A DNA stretch of 15,246 nucleotides from Robiginitomaculum sp. (lineage in GTDB: Bacteria > Pseudomonadota > Alphaproteobacteria > Caulobacterales > Maricaulaceae), in NCBI GenBank assembly GCA_026993275.1, contig JALWUB010000335.1:1-15246 (forward strand), read 5' to 3'. The position numbers were made by a program, and so were the translations under genes. Position 1 is the stretch's first letter, and each line of letters opens with the position of its first letter. Positions 6,777-14,602 of the stretch are shown here, piece by piece. A model generated the notes under the pieces. The model was given only the letters and a program-made list of their open reading frames with translations. It did no database searches and was not told the origin of the DNA.

Positions 6777-7583
6777 ATGCAGAGCGTGGACACAACATTT
6801 CCGGTGCGGCGCATTGGCGCCATCAATGGCCTTGGCCTGTGGACTCTCTATGTCAAGGAGGTGCGCCGTTTCGCCAAGGTCGGCTTTCAGACCGTGCTGG
6901 CGCCGGTGGTTTCGACCTTGCTGTTTCTGCTGGTGTTCACGCTGGCCTTTGGCGGCGTCCGCCCCGCCGTCGGCGGCGTGCCCTATACGCATTTTCTCGC
7001 CCCCGGCCTGGTGATGATGGGCATTTTGAACAATGCCTTTGCCAACAGCGCCTCGTCGCTGATCATTTCCAAGGTGCAGGGCAATGCGGTGGACTTTCTG
7101 ATGCCGCCCCTGTCGGCGGCCGAGCTGGCGCTGGCCTTTATCGGCGGCGCCGCCACCCGCGGCCTGGTCGTCGGCCTGACGACCATGGCGGTGATCTGGC
7201 CGTTCATGCATATGCACATCGCCCACCTGGCGCCGGTCTTGTGGTTCGCCCTGCAGGCGGCGCTGATGATGGGCATGGTGGGGCTGCTGGCCGGGCTCTA
7301 TGCCCAGCGTTTCGACCATCTGGCGGCGGTGCAGAATTTCGTCCTGCTGCCGCTGACGTTTTTGTCCGGCACGTTCTACTCGGTCAAGATCCTGCCGGTG
7401 ATTTTCCAGAAGCTCAGCGCAATCAACCCGTTCTTCTATCTCATAGACGGTTTCCGCTATGGCTTTACCGGCTTTGCCGACGGGCCGGTGCTGTTTGGCG
7501 CGCTCTTTACCCTGGCCATCAATCTTGTGCTGGCCACGGTCTGTTATCTGGTGCTGCGCTCCGGCTGGCACCTGAAAACCTGA
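6777..7583 (+). CDS. ABC-2 type transporter permease
   Basis: A 268-residue inner-membrane permease of the ABC-2 family (NodJ/YadH-like exporters). After a cytoplasmic N-terminus (TLYVKEVRRFAK), about six membrane segments follow, beginning LAPVVSTLLFLLVFTLAFGG. The family signature is clear in the C-terminal half: LPLTFLSGTFYSVKILPVIFQ followed by INPFFYLIDGFRYGFTG. The ATG at 6777 is preceded by a weak AAGG and matches family length; an in-frame extension to 6645 runs through the gcrA promoter region and is not convincing. No ATP-binding partner is next to it, since the neighbours are gcrA (divergent) and argD, so the ATPase must be elsewhere. Substrate unknown. argD follows after 35 bp, so the two may be co-transcribed. 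Confidence 0.9.
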   Translation: MQSVDTTFPVRRIGAINGLGLWTLYVKEVRRFAKVGFQTVLAPVVSTLLFLLVFTLAFGGVRPAVGGVPYTHFLAPGLVMMGILNNAFANSASSLIISKVQGNAVDFLMPPLSAAELALAFIGGAATRGLVVGLTTMAVIWPFMHMHIAHLAPVLWFALQAALMMGMVGLLAGLYAQRFDHLAAVQNFVLLPLTFLSGTFYSVKILPVIFQKLSAINPFFYLIDGFRYGFTGFADGPVLFGALFTLAINLVLATVCYLVLRSGWHLKT

Positions 7584-7618
7584 ACCCCTACCCGGCACCC
7601 TTTGGAGTTTTTCGTGCT

Positions 7619-8803
<1,185 letters not shown>

Positions 8804-8808
8804 ACCGG

Positions 8809-9765
8809 GTGCGCCATTTTCTCGACATTGCCGATATCCCGGCGGCGGACCTGCGCGCCATGCTGGAGGATGCGGCGGCGATGAAACGCGCCCGCAACGG
8901 CCTGCCCAAGGGCGCGCTTGACCCGGACCCGGCCCTGCCGGGGCGCGCACTGGCGATGATTTTCGAGAAAAGCTCGACCCGCACCCGGATCTCCTTCGAC
9001 ATGGCCATCCGCCAGCTTGGCGGCGCATCCCTGGTCCTCAATGCCGCCGACATGCAATTGGGACGCGGCGAAAGCCTGGCCGATACGGCGCAGGTGCTGT
9101 CGCGCCTTGCCGATGCGGTGATGATTCGCGCGCACAAGCATGAGGACGTGCTCGACTTTGCCCGCCATGCCAGCGTGCCGGTCATCAATGGTCTGACCGA
9201 CCGCTCGCATCCGTGCCAGATCATGGCGGATCTTTTGACCCTGAAAGAGCATTTTGGCGCGCTGGAAGGCCTGCAGCTGGCCTGGGTGGGCGATGGCAAC
9301 AATGTCGCCGCCAGCTTCATCCACGCGGCGGCCAGGCTGGGCCTGGCCCTGCGCCTTGGCTGCCCGCCAGGCTATCGCCCGCGCGAGGCGGACCTGAACC
9401 TTGCGCGCCAGCACAGCGCCCCCGTGGCGGTGGTGGATACGGCCGAAGCGGCGGTGCGCGGCGCCGATGTGGTCATTGCCGACACCTTTGTCTCCATGGG
9501 CGATGCAAACGCAGAGCAGCGCCTTGCGGACCTGGCGCCGTTTCAGGTCACGCCGGACCTGATGGAGCTGGCCAAACCGCAAGCGGTGTTCCTGCACTGC
9601 CTGCCGGCGCACCGGGGCGAGGAGGTGGCGGCGGCGGTCATCGACGGGCCGCGCTCGCTGGTCTTCGATGAGGCGGAAAACCGCCTGCATGCGCAAAAGG
9701 CGGTGCTCAAATACTGTTTTGGAGGCCCGGAGCCCCTCAATCCGGAGCCGGATAGCGCACGCTGA
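8809..9765 (+). CDS. argF: Ornithine carbamoyltransferase
   Basis: ArgF joins ornithine and carbamoyl phosphate to form citrulline in arginine synthesis. The 318-residue product has the carbamoyl-phosphate loop KSSTRTR (about 54-60), HPCQ (about 134-137) and the ornithine-side motif [13 protein letters not shown] (HCLP about 263-266). The loop usually written DxWxSMG is DTFVSMG here (about 225-231), a phenylalanine where tryptophan is common. It starts with GTG at 8809, 5 bp after the argD stop, without its own clear ribosome binding site, so it probably depends on translation of argD. Its last 29 bp, encoding the C-terminal tail, overlap the convergent truA gene. Length is normal for anabolic OTCase. 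Confidence 0.95.
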   Translation: MRHFLDIADIPAADLRAMLEDAAAMKRARNGLPKGALDPDPALPGRALAMIFEKSSTRTRISFDMAIRQLGGASLVLNAADMQLGRGESLADTAQVLSRLADAVMIRAHKHEDVLDFARHASVPVINGLTDRSHPCQIMADLLTLKEHFGALEGLQLAWVGDGNNVAASFIHAAARLGLALRLGCPPGYRPREADLNLARQHSAPVAVVDTAEAAVRGADVVIADTFVSMGDANAEQRLADLAPFQVTPDLMELAKPQAVFLHCLPAHRGEEVAAAVIDGPRSLVFDEAENRLHAQKAVLKYCFGGPEPLNPEPDSAR

Positions 9766-10486
9766 CCAGATACAGGCCGGCCGCCGGGGCCACCGGGCCG
9801 CAGGCCTTGCGGTCGCGCGCCTCGAGGGCCGCGGCAACATCGGCGCGGCTCCACTTTCCGGTGCCGACCTGCACCAGCGTGCCGGTGATGGAGCGCACCT
9901 GGCGGTGCAGATAGGAGCGGGCGCGAAAGGCCAGGTGAATCTCTGCGCCAATGCGGCTGACGCGCACCTCGTCCAGGGTGCGCAACGGGCTCTTGGCCTG
10001 GCAGGCGGCATCGCGGAAGGTGGAAAAGTCATGATGGCCGGTGAGCACCTGTGCCGCCGCGTGCATGGCGTCCGCGTCCAGAACTTGCGGCACCCGCCAG
10101 ACCCGGTTGCGCTCCAGCGCCAGCGGCGGGCGGCGGTCGATGATGCGGTAAAGATAATGGCGCTCCACGGCATCAAAACGGGCCTGGAAATCGCCGCTGA
10201 CGGCGCGCGCCTCCAGCACCGCCACCGGGTCCGGGCGCAAATGATGATTGAGCGCATCGCGCACCGTATCGGCGCGCAGGTCCTTGACCAGGTCCAGATG
10301 CGCCACCTGGCCCAGCGCGTGCACGCCGGCATCGGTCCGCCCGGCGGCAAACACCTGCACCGGGCGCCCGTCAAGCGCCGCGGCGGCGCGCTCCAGCGCT
10401 GCCTGCACGCTGGGCTGGTCATCCTGGCGCTGCCAGCCGCAGAACGGCGTGCCGTCATATTCCAGCGTCAGGCGGTAGCGGGTCAT
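9737..10486 (-). CDS. truA: tRNA pseudouridine(38-40) synthase
   Basis: TruA isomerises uridines 38-40 of the tRNA anticodon arm to pseudouridine. The 249-residue protein shows the N-terminal [14 protein letters not shown], the catalytic motif [21 protein letters not shown] with the nucleophilic aspartate at about 52, the [16 protein letters not shown] segment, and the C-terminal [23 protein letters not shown]. Length matches the family. The ATG at 10486 overlaps the fmt stop by 4 bp (ATGA), so it is translationally coupled to fmt as the last gene of a def-fmt-truA unit. The 3' end overlaps argF by 29 bp on the opposite strand. Confidence 0.95.
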   Translation of the reverse strand: MTRYRLTLEYDGTPFCGWQRQDDQPSVQAALERAAAALDGRPVQVFAAGRTDAGVHALGQVAHLDLVKDLRADTVRDALNHHLRPDPVAVLEARAVSGDFQARFDAVERHYLYRIIDRRPPLALERNRVWRVPQVLDADAMHAAAQVLTGHHDFSTFRDAACQAKSPLRTLDEVRVSRIGAEIHLAFRARSYLHRQVRSITGTLVQVGTGKWSRADVAAALEARDRKACGPVAPAAGLYLVSVRYPAPD

Positions 10487-11415
10487 GACAGCACCGCGCC
10501 CTGGGCCACGGGCATGCCGCGCAAGAAACTGTCCGCGTCCTGCGCCTTGCCGCCCGCCTTTTGCAGGCGCGTCAGCCGCAAGGCGCCATCGCCGCAGGCG
10601 ATCAGCAGCGCATCATCCAGCACCGTGCCCGGTGCGCCGCTGCCCTGTTCCGCGCGTGCCATCAGCACCTTGACCCGCACCGGGCCCCTTGCAGACGGCA
10701 TGATGCACCAGGCGCCGGGATGGGGCGACAGGGCGCGCACCTGGCGCTCCAGATGCAGCGCCGGGCGGTGCCAGTCCAGCCGTGTTTCGGTCTTGTCGAT
10801 CTTGTGGGCATAGGTGACGCCCTCGCTGTCTTGCGGCCGTGGCACCAGCGTGCCGGCTTCCAGGGCATCCAGCACGTCAGGCAGCAGCGCCGCGCCCGCT
10901 TCGGCGAGCTTGCCGTGCAGGCTGGCAAAGGTATCGTCATCGGCAATGGGCACGCGGCGCTCGGCCAGCACCGGGCCGGTGTCCAGCCCCTCCTCCATCT
11001 GCATGGCCTGCACGCCGGTGACGCGGTCGCCAGCCATGATGGCGCGCTGGATCGGCGCCGCGCCGCGCCAGCGCGGCAAGAGCGAGGCATGCAGATTGAT
11101 GCAGCCATGCCGCGGCGCCTCCAGCACCGGTCCTGGCAGGATCAGGCCATAGGCCGCAACAATGGCAACATCCAGATCGAGCGCCGCGAAGGCATCCTGT
11201 TCGGCCGCGTCCCTGAGGCTGTGCGGCGTGCGCACCGGCAGGCCCAGTTGCTGTGCAAGCTCATGCACCGGGCTCTGGCGCAGCCGCTTGCCCCGGCCGG
11301 CCGGGCGCGGCGGCCGGGTATAGACACACGCGATCTCGTGGCCGCCTTGCGCCAGCGCCGACAGCGCCGCGGCGGCAAAATCAGGGGTTCCCATGAAGGC
11401 GGTGCGCAGACTCAT
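10483..11415 (-). CDS. fmt: Methionyl-tRNA formyltransferase
   Basis: Fmt formylates initiator Met-tRNA using 10-formyl-tetrahydrofolate. The 310-residue product has the Rossmann-like N-terminus [15 protein letters not shown], the tRNA-recognition loop [14 protein letters not shown] (about 37-50), the catalytic region [18 protein letters not shown] with Asn107 and His109, and [11 protein letters not shown] with Asp145, completing the N-H-D triad. The C-terminal OB-like domain (from about 205) includes ALSPHPGAW. It sits between def and truA on the minus strand, 47 bp after def. Pairing with deformylase is the usual arrangement, since one enzyme adds and the other removes the formyl group. The ribosome binding site is weak. 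Confidence 0.96.
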   Translation of the reverse strand: MSLRTAFMGTPDFAAAALSALAQGGHEIACVYTRPPRPAGRGKRLRQSPVHELAQQLGLPVRTPHSLRDAAEQDAFAALDLDVAIVAAYGLILPGPVLEAPRHGCINLHASLLPRWRGAAPIQRAIMAGDRVTGVQAMQMEEGLDTGPVLAERRVPIADDDTFASLHGKLAEAGAALLPDVLDALEAGTLVPRPQDSEGVTYAHKIDKTETRLDWHRPALHLERQVRALSPHPGAWCIMPSARGPVRVKVLMARAEQGSGAPGTVLDDALLIACGDGALRLTRLQKAGGKAQDADSFLRGMPVAQGAVLS

Positions 11416-11462
11416 GGCGGCGGTTTAGCGGCAGACGGCGGCAATGGCCAGAGGCCGGGCGC

Positions 11463-11987
11463 TCAGACCTTTTCGGTTTCCTTTTCGCGCAGGGCCTTTT
11501 GCACCTTGCGAATGGCGCGCTGGCGCTTCAGCCGCGACAGATGGTCGATGAACAGCACGCCATTGAGATGGTCCATTTCATGCTGGATGCAGACGCCATA
11601 CAGCCCCTCGGCCCATTCCACCACTTCCTTGCCATGATAATCGAGATAGCGGATCTTGACCCGCCGCGGGCGCTCCACCTCTTCATAATAATCCGGCACC
11701 GACAGGCAGCCTTCTTCCCAGGGCTGCAGCTCGTCCACATCTTCCAGGATTTCCGGATTGACGAAATAGCGCGGCTGCGGCTCCTCGTCCTGTCCGGCCA
11801 GATCCATGACGATCACGCGCAAGGGCACGCCGATCTGGATTGCCGCCAGGCCAATGCCCGGCGCCGCATACATGGTCTCCAGCATGTCGTCCATGAGCGC
11901 ACGAATGCTGTCATCAACCCGCTCGACCGGCTTGGAAACCTGCTTGAGCACCGGGTTGGGAACCACGAGGATGTCTCTGACCGCCAT
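11463..11987 (-). CDS. def: Peptide deformylase
   Basis: Def is a metal-dependent (usually Fe2+) hydrolase that removes the formyl group from nascent N-terminal fMet. The 174-residue product carries all three conserved motifs: GIGLAAIQ (about 44-51), EGCLS with metal-ligand Cys94, and QHEMDH with His136, catalytic Glu137 and His140. This is the standard bacterial type I layout, with a charged C-terminal tail (REKETEKV). It is the first gene of def-fmt-truA. A TTGACG/TAGGTC promoter ends only 6 bp before the ATG at 11987, so the message may be leaderless. rmuC is divergent, 75 bp away. Confidence 0.97.
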   Translation of the reverse strand: MAVRDILVVPNPVLKQVSKPVERVDDSIRALMDDMLETMYAAPGIGLAAIQIGVPLRVIVMDLAGQDEEPQPRYFVNPEILEDVDELQPWEEGCLSVPDYYEEVERPRRVKIRYLDYHGKEVVEWAEGLYGVCIQHEMDHLNGVLFIDHLSRLKRQRAIRKVQKALREKETEKV

Positions 11988-11993
11988 GGTGCT

Positions 11994-12022
11994 GACCTAG
12001 TGAGCCGCGCCGGTCCCGTCAA
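11994..12022 (-). promoter_or_regulatory. Predicted def promoter
   Basis: On the minus strand TTGACG (12022-12017), which matches the alphaproteobacterial -35 consensus, is followed after 17 bp by TAGGTC (11999-11994). Transcription would begin at or within a few bases of the def ATG at 11987. The -35 is convincing and the -10 is weak. Confidence 0.5.
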
Positions 12023-12040
12023 GCATCTGGCCTGCATGGC

Positions 12041-12054
12041 GAATCAGGTATAGG
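12041..12054 (+). promoter_or_regulatory. Candidate rmuC -10 element with adjacent GANTC (CcrM) site
   Basis: GAATC (12041-12045) lies 3 bp upstream of TATAGG (12049-12054), a plausible -10, with no good -35 at the expected distance. The element ends 8 bp before the rmuC ATG. A GANTC site in the promoter core without a strong -35 is the arrangement described for GcrA-activated promoters; the link here is inference. Confidence 0.4.
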
Positions 12055-12062
12055 ATGCCGGC

Positions 12063-13220
12063 ATGCAGGAACAATTGACGAACCTTGGCGGCAATCCGGC
12101 GCTCCTGGCGGGGGCCGGGATTGCTCTTCTGCTGATGGGCGTGGCGCTGGCGCTGCTGACCAGCTGGCTGGTGCAGCGCAGCCTGCGCGCGGGCGAGGAC
12201 GGCGTGCGCCAGCACCTGGCCCGGCTGATGGAGCACCAGGCGCAAATCCAGGGCGCGCTGGGGCAGATCACCCAAAGCACGCAAAGCGGCCAGAGCGCCT
12301 TGCACAAGACCCTCAATGAGCGCCTGGACGCCATGCGCAAACAGCTTGGCGACAGCCTGGAGCAAAACAGCGAAAAAACCGGTGAATCGCTCAAGACCCT
12401 GGCCGAACGGCTGGCGCTGATCGACCGGGCGCAGAAAAACATCGAAATCCTGAGCCAGGAAGTCACCGGCCTGCAGGCGCTGCTTTCCAACAAGCAGGCG
12501 CGCGGCGCATTTGGCGAGATCCAGATGCAGGACATGGTGCGCGAGTTCCTGCCGCCAAACGCCTATGCCTTCCAGGAAACCCTGAGCAATCACAACCGCG
12601 TCGACTGCCTGATCCGCCTGCCGGAGCCCAATGACAATATCGCCGTGGATTCCAAGTTTCCGCTGGAGAACTGGCGCGCCATGAACGAGGCTCCGGACGA
12701 AGCGGCCAAAAAGGCGGCGGCGCGGCTGTTCGCGGCGGCGGTCAAGAAACATGTGGACGACATTGCCAGAAAATACCTGCCGGCCGAGCGCATTGCCCGC
12801 CCGGCGCTGATGTTTCTGCCCTCCGAGGCCATTTACATGGACCTGCACACGCATTTCCCCGACCTGGTGGAAAAGAGCTTTCGCGCCGGGGTTGCCATTG
12901 TCGCGCCGACCACCTTCATGGCCACCCTGCACACCATGCGCGCGGTGATGAAAGATGCCCAGGTGCGCGAACAGGCTCATGTCATTCAGCGCGAGGTGCA
13001 GGTGCTGATGGATGATCTGGGGCGGCTCGACAAGCGCGTGCACAGCCTGGACAACCATTTCAGCCAGACCCGCAGGGATGTCGAGCAAATCCTCATCTCC
13101 ACCCGCAAGCTGCTGTCGCGCGGCGAAAAGATCGGCAGCCTGCATCTGGAAGAGCCCGCAGACACTGGCGCAGACGCCAGCGCTCTGGTAGCCTCTGCGG
13201 AGACGATCACGAAAACCTGA
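12063..13220 (+). CDS. rmuC: DNA recombination protein RmuC
   Basis: RmuC-family proteins limit DNA inversions and recombination at short inverted repeats and are predicted nucleases of the PD-(D/E)XK type. The 385-residue product has one N-terminal membrane segment (about 15-36), a glutamine- and charge-rich probable coiled coil (about 45-145), then the RmuC domain: RGAFGEIQMQDMVREFLP (about 148-164), HNRVDCLIRLP with Asp181, NIAVDSKFPLENW with Asp196 and Lys198, LPSEAIYMDL, and APTTFMATLHTM. It is divergent from def, an arrangement I have seen in other alphaproteobacteria. The ATG at 12063 has no ribosome binding site in front; the predicted -10 is so close that the message may be leaderless. 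A DUF4399 gene follows after 56 bp. Confidence 0.93.
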   Translation: MQEQLTNLGGNPALLAGAGIALLLMGVALALLTSWLVQRSLRAGEDGVRQHLARLMEHQAQIQGALGQITQSTQSGQSALHKTLNERLDAMRKQLGDSLEQNSEKTGESLKTLAERLALIDRAQKNIEILSQEVTGLQALLSNKQARGAFGEIQMQDMVREFLPPNAYAFQETLSNHNRVDCLIRLPEPNDNIAVDSKFPLENWRAMNEAPDEAAKKAAARLFAAAVKKHVDDIARKYLPAERIARPALMFLPSEAIYMDLHTHFPDLVEKSFRAGVAIVAPTTFMATLHTMRAVMKDAQVREQAHVIQREVQVLMDDLGRLDKRVHSLDNHFSQTRRDVEQILISTRKLLSRGEKIGSLHLEEPADTGADASALVASAETITKT

Positions 13221-13265
13221 GTTGGCACCGGACAGTGGCGTGACAGTCTGCCAGACGTCTCGAAA

Positions 13266-13272
13266 CAGAGGA
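13266..13272 (+). promoter_or_regulatory. Ribosome binding site for the DUF4399 gene
   Basis: An AGAGGAG-type sequence lies just upstream of the tandem ATGs at 13277 and 13280; spacing suits either, with the first slightly short. Confidence 0.5.
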
Positions 13273-13276
13273 GATC

Positions 13277-13720
13277 ATGATGAGACACCTGACCCTTTTG
13301 CTGGCCGTTCTCGCCTTTTCCGCCTGCCAGGCGCAATCGACAAGGGCGCAGCCGGATGCCAGTCCCCATGCCGATGCGGGCCCCGCCGTCTATATCGTCA
13401 ACCTGCATGACGGCGATGTGGTGCATTCGCCATTCCGCGTCGTGTTCGGCCTCTATGGCTATGGCATTGCCCCGGCGGGCGTGGACCACCCCAGGACCGG
13501 CCACCACCATTTGCTGATCGACACAAAACTGGAAGGCGATGCGCTTGACTATGCCATTCCGTCGGACGCCCAGCACAAGCACTTTGGCGGCGGCCAGACC
13601 GAAACCGTGCTGAGCCTGCCGCCGGGCAAGCACACCTTGCAACTCATGCTCGGCAATTACCAGCATGTCCCGATCAAGGCAGTGCGGCCGTCAACGCCGA
13701 TCACCATCACCGTCAAATAA
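13277..13720 (+). CDS. DUF4399-domain lipoprotein
   Basis: A 147-residue exported protein of unknown function. The N-terminus MMRHLTLLLAVLAFSAC looks like a lipoprotein signal peptide with the acylated cysteine at about 17, although the lipobox (FSAC) is not ideal. After a disordered Ala/Gln/Pro stretch comes a single DUF4399 domain: FGLYGYGIAPAGV, the His-rich TGHHHLLID, AQHKHFGGGQTET and PGKHTLQLMLGNYQHVP. The conserved histidines suggest metal binding, which is inference from composition. Two ATGs (13277 and 13280) are both possible starts. It is 56 bp after rmuC, possibly co-transcribed, and is followed by a strong hairpin. Confidence 0.85.
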   Translation: MMRHLTLLLAVLAFSACQAQSTRAQPDASPHADAGPAVYIVNLHDGDVVHSPFRVVFGLYGYGIAPAGVDHPRTGHHHLLIDTKLEGDALDYAIPSDAQHKHFGGGQTETVLSLPPGKHTLQLMLGNYQHVPIKAVRPSTPITITVK

Positions 13721-13728
13721 GCGGCCTG

Positions 13729-13750
13729 TCCGGGCCTGAACAGGCCCGGA
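13729..13750 (+). terminator. Strong GC hairpin after the DUF4399 gene
   Basis: TCCGGGCCTG and CAGGCCCGGA are perfect 10-base complementary arms, with the tip TGAACA as the realistic loop, starting 8 bp after the stop codon. There is no run of T after it, so intrinsic termination would be imperfect; it may instead protect the 3' end. Confidence 0.55.
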
Positions 13751-13785
13751 TTCAGCCCGGCCCGGCAATCTCTGCGGCCCTTGTG

Positions 13786-13803
13786 ATAGGTTTACATTCC
13801 TAT
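13786..13803. promoter_or_regulatory. Candidate operator (ATAGG-N8-CCTAT) over the S24 regulator -35
   Basis: A perfect 5-bp inverted repeat with an 8-bp centre spans the TTTACA -35 box. Its placement would suit autorepression by the downstream HTH/S24 protein. The arms are short, so chance is possible. Confidence 0.35.
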
Positions 13804-13829
13804 TTTCGGGTGTATAGTCGCGCCGATTC
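13791..13829 (+). promoter_or_regulatory. Predicted promoter of the S24 regulator with a GANTC site at the start point
   Basis: TTTACA (13791-13796) and TATAGT (13813-13818) are separated by 16 bp, a good sigma-70-like pair. GATTC (13825-13829), a CcrM-type site, sits where transcription should begin. Another GATTC lies upstream at 13749-13753. Confidence 0.55.
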
Positions 13830-13847
13830 CTCTGGCAGGTGAGAGCC

Positions 13848-14477
13848 ATGCTGACGCACAAGCAGATTTGGCGCGCCCTGGATGTGCTGGCGGCGCGGTC
13901 CGGGCTCAGTGTCTCGGCGCTGGCGCGCAAGGCCGGGCTGGATGCCACCGCCTTCAACCCGTCCAAGCGCCACACCGCCAATGGCACGCGGCTGCGCTGG
14001 CCGTCCACCGAAAGCATTGCCAAGGTGCTGGCGGCGGCGGGCATCAGCTTCGAGGAATTTGCCGCCCTGGCCAGCGGCGGCCGACCGGGCACCCGCGCCG
14101 TGCCCCTGATCGGCCTGGCCCAGGCCGGCTCCGGCGGGTTTTTTGATGATGCCGGCTATCCCACCGGCACCGGCTGGGACGAGGTGCGCTTTCCCGGCTT
14201 TGACGGCAGCCGTGCCTATGCGCTGGAAATCGCCGGCGATTCCATGGAGCCGGTGTTTCGTGATGGCGACCGCATCGTCGTCGCGCCGGATGAAACCGTG
14301 CGCCCCGGCGACCGGGTGGTGGTGCGCACCCGCGATGGCGAGGTGATGGCCAAGGAATTGCGCCGCATGAGCGGCAAGACGGTGGAACTGGCCTCGCTCA
14401 ATCCGGACTATCCGGACCGCACCCTGGAGCGCCGCGAGATCGACTGGATCGCCCGCATCGTCTGGGCCAGCCAGTAG
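13848..14477 (+). CDS. HTH-type transcriptional regulator with S24 (LexA/CI-like) peptidase domain
   Basis: A 209-residue DNA-binding regulator of the phage-repressor-like COG2932 type. The N-terminal HTH is about 5-65 (ARSGLSVSALARKAGLDATAF forms the core, followed by a basic KRHTANGTRLRW). The S24 domain follows, with Ser132 in GDSMEPVFRDGD and Lys169 in DGEVMAKEL. Their 37-residue spacing equals that of E. coli LexA (S119/K156), and an Ala-Gly (93-94) in GLAQAGSGG matches a LexA/CI self-cleavage site. So autoproteolysis is plausible, not proven. ATG 13848 is chosen because AGGTGAG precedes it; a GTG at 13839 overlaps that sequence. No phage genes are nearby, so this is a chromosomal regulator. 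Its targets are unknown. Confidence 0.88.
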   Translation: MLTHKQIWRALDVLAARSGLSVSALARKAGLDATAFNPSKRHTANGTRLRWPSTESIAKVLAAAGISFEEFAALASGGRPGTRAVPLIGLAQAGSGGFFDDAGYPTGTGWDEVRFPGFDGSRAYALEIAGDSMEPVFRDGDRIVVAPDETVRPGDRVVVRTRDGEVMAKELRRMSGKTVELASLNPDYPDRTLERREIDWIARIVWASQ

Positions 14478-14500
14478 GGTCAGGCCCAATTTGTGACAAA

Positions 14501-14529
14501 GTGTCACGCAAGTGTCATATTGCTGTGCA
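14501..14529 (+). promoter_or_regulatory. Pho box (PhoB-binding direct repeats) upstream of pstC
   Basis: GTGTCAC, four bases, then GTGTCAT (14501-14518) gives the 7-4-7 layout and 11-bp period of the PhoB box (CTGTCAT repeats). A third, weaker unit CTGTGCA follows in phase at 14523-14529. Position 74-100 bp upstream of pstC fits phosphate-starvation control of the pst operon by PhoR/PhoB. The first unit also forms a perfect inverted repeat, GTGACA-AAG-TGTCAC, at 14493-14507. Confidence 0.75.
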
Positions 14530-14602
14530 ACGGGCTTGGGCCGTGGCAAAAGCGCCATGGGCGCGCCAAGGCGCCTGACGGCTGAATGGGGCAGGGTTGA
14601 CG

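Noticed and set aside
6839..7618. N-terminal extension of the argD frame upstream through the permease gene
   Set aside because: The extension is the out-of-frame reading of the ABC-2 permease; argD homology begins at the ATG at 7619, which has its own upstream GGAG.
11997..13145. 382-residue minus-strand frame opposite rmuC
   Set aside because: Shadow of rmuC with His/Gln/Leu-rich translation and no family features.
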